Shown here: positions 23,008 through 23,057 of the stretch, piece by piece
Layout of the letters: each line of letters opens with the position of its first letter
How positions within the stretch are numbered: the first letter of the stretch is position 1
Source: CAYFIW01 sp964343265
Lineage (GTDB): Bacteria; Chloroflexota; Dehalococcoidia; Lucifugimonadales; UBA826
NCBI GenBank assembly: GCA_964343265.1
Contig: CAYFIW010000027.1
Span: 1-23,057, forward strand
DNA: 23,057 nt
Direction: 5' to 3'
Program-made: the position numbers and the translations under genes
The notes under the pieces: model-generated
The model's database searches: none
Seen by the model: only the letters and a program-made list of their open reading frames with translations
Told to the model about the DNA's origin: nothing

Positions 23008-23057
23008 ATTTTACTTTTAATAGGTTTTAACTTTAGAAAAAAGAATACCCTGGAGAA

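Noticed and set aside
1..23057. Defence island, mobile element, biosynthetic cluster or CRISPR
   Set aside because: All genes are core or metabolic families; no transposase, integrase, nuclease-effector pair, NRPS/PKS or regular repeat array is visible.

Overview
The window (about 40% G+C, dense, both strands coded) reads as chromosomal core sequence from a bacterium of the Chloroflexota. A Dehalococcoidia/SAR202-like marine lineage is plausible. The basis is the gene families themselves: a surface protein built from a Chloroflexota-type repeat domain with a Thr/Pro stalk, an RNase Y/PHP/PlsY cluster, a ferredoxin-type siroheme reductase, and a 2-oxoacid:ferredoxin oxidoreductase. The lineage is an inference from family resemblance, not a database result. 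I found no rRNA, tRNA, CRISPR array, insertion sequence, integrase or phage gene.

Layout. 1-1318: the 3' end of a surface-protein gene (+) converging on an MBL-fold gene (-) that has lost its metal ligands. 1460-6669 (+): ffh (SRP GTPase), rny (RNase Y), a PHP-domain phosphoesterase, plsY (glycerol-3-phosphate acyltransferase) and a B-box zinc-finger membrane protein that seems to start at a non-standard codon. 6739-9043 (+): an Lrp/AsnC regulator and aspS. 9078-12347 (-): a proteostasis operon tig-clpP-clpX, transcribed in that order. 12579-12890 (+): a small two-helix membrane protein. 12925-14685 (-): a siroheme nitrite/sulfite reductase. 14977-15738 (+): a CcdA-like thiol/electron-transfer membrane protein. 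15804-16574 (-): a fumarylacetoacetate-hydrolase family enzyme. 16722-18658 (-): the preQ0/preQ1 (queuosine) operon queF-queC-queE. 18823-20147 (+): ccmA-ccmB, a haem-exporter-type ABC pair. 20429-23007 (+): korA-korB, a 2-oxoacid:ferredoxin oxidoreductase with fused gamma-alpha subunit.

How the genes relate. Trigger factor, ClpP and ClpX form a folding/degradation unit. RNase Y and the PHP enzyme may both act on RNA or nucleotide turnover. KorAB makes reduced ferredoxin, and the siroheme reductase probably consumes it. CcdA and CcmAB point to c-type cytochrome maturation. QueF, QueC and QueE carry out consecutive steps towards tRNA queuosine, but QueD and FolE are not here.

Several starts had to be moved from the longest open frame, because Shine-Dalgarno placement and family N-termini favour another codon (ffh, rny, clpP, the 103-aa membrane protein, the siroheme reductase, korA and the B-box protein). 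I do not see a convincing new multi-gene system. The most interesting signals are small: a probable ATT or CTG start, a degenerate MBL pseudoenzyme, a Rex-like operator at the korA promoter, a Cys-containing C-terminal sorting-like tail, a strong hairpin between rny and the PHP gene, and a 23-codon leader ORF at ccdA.
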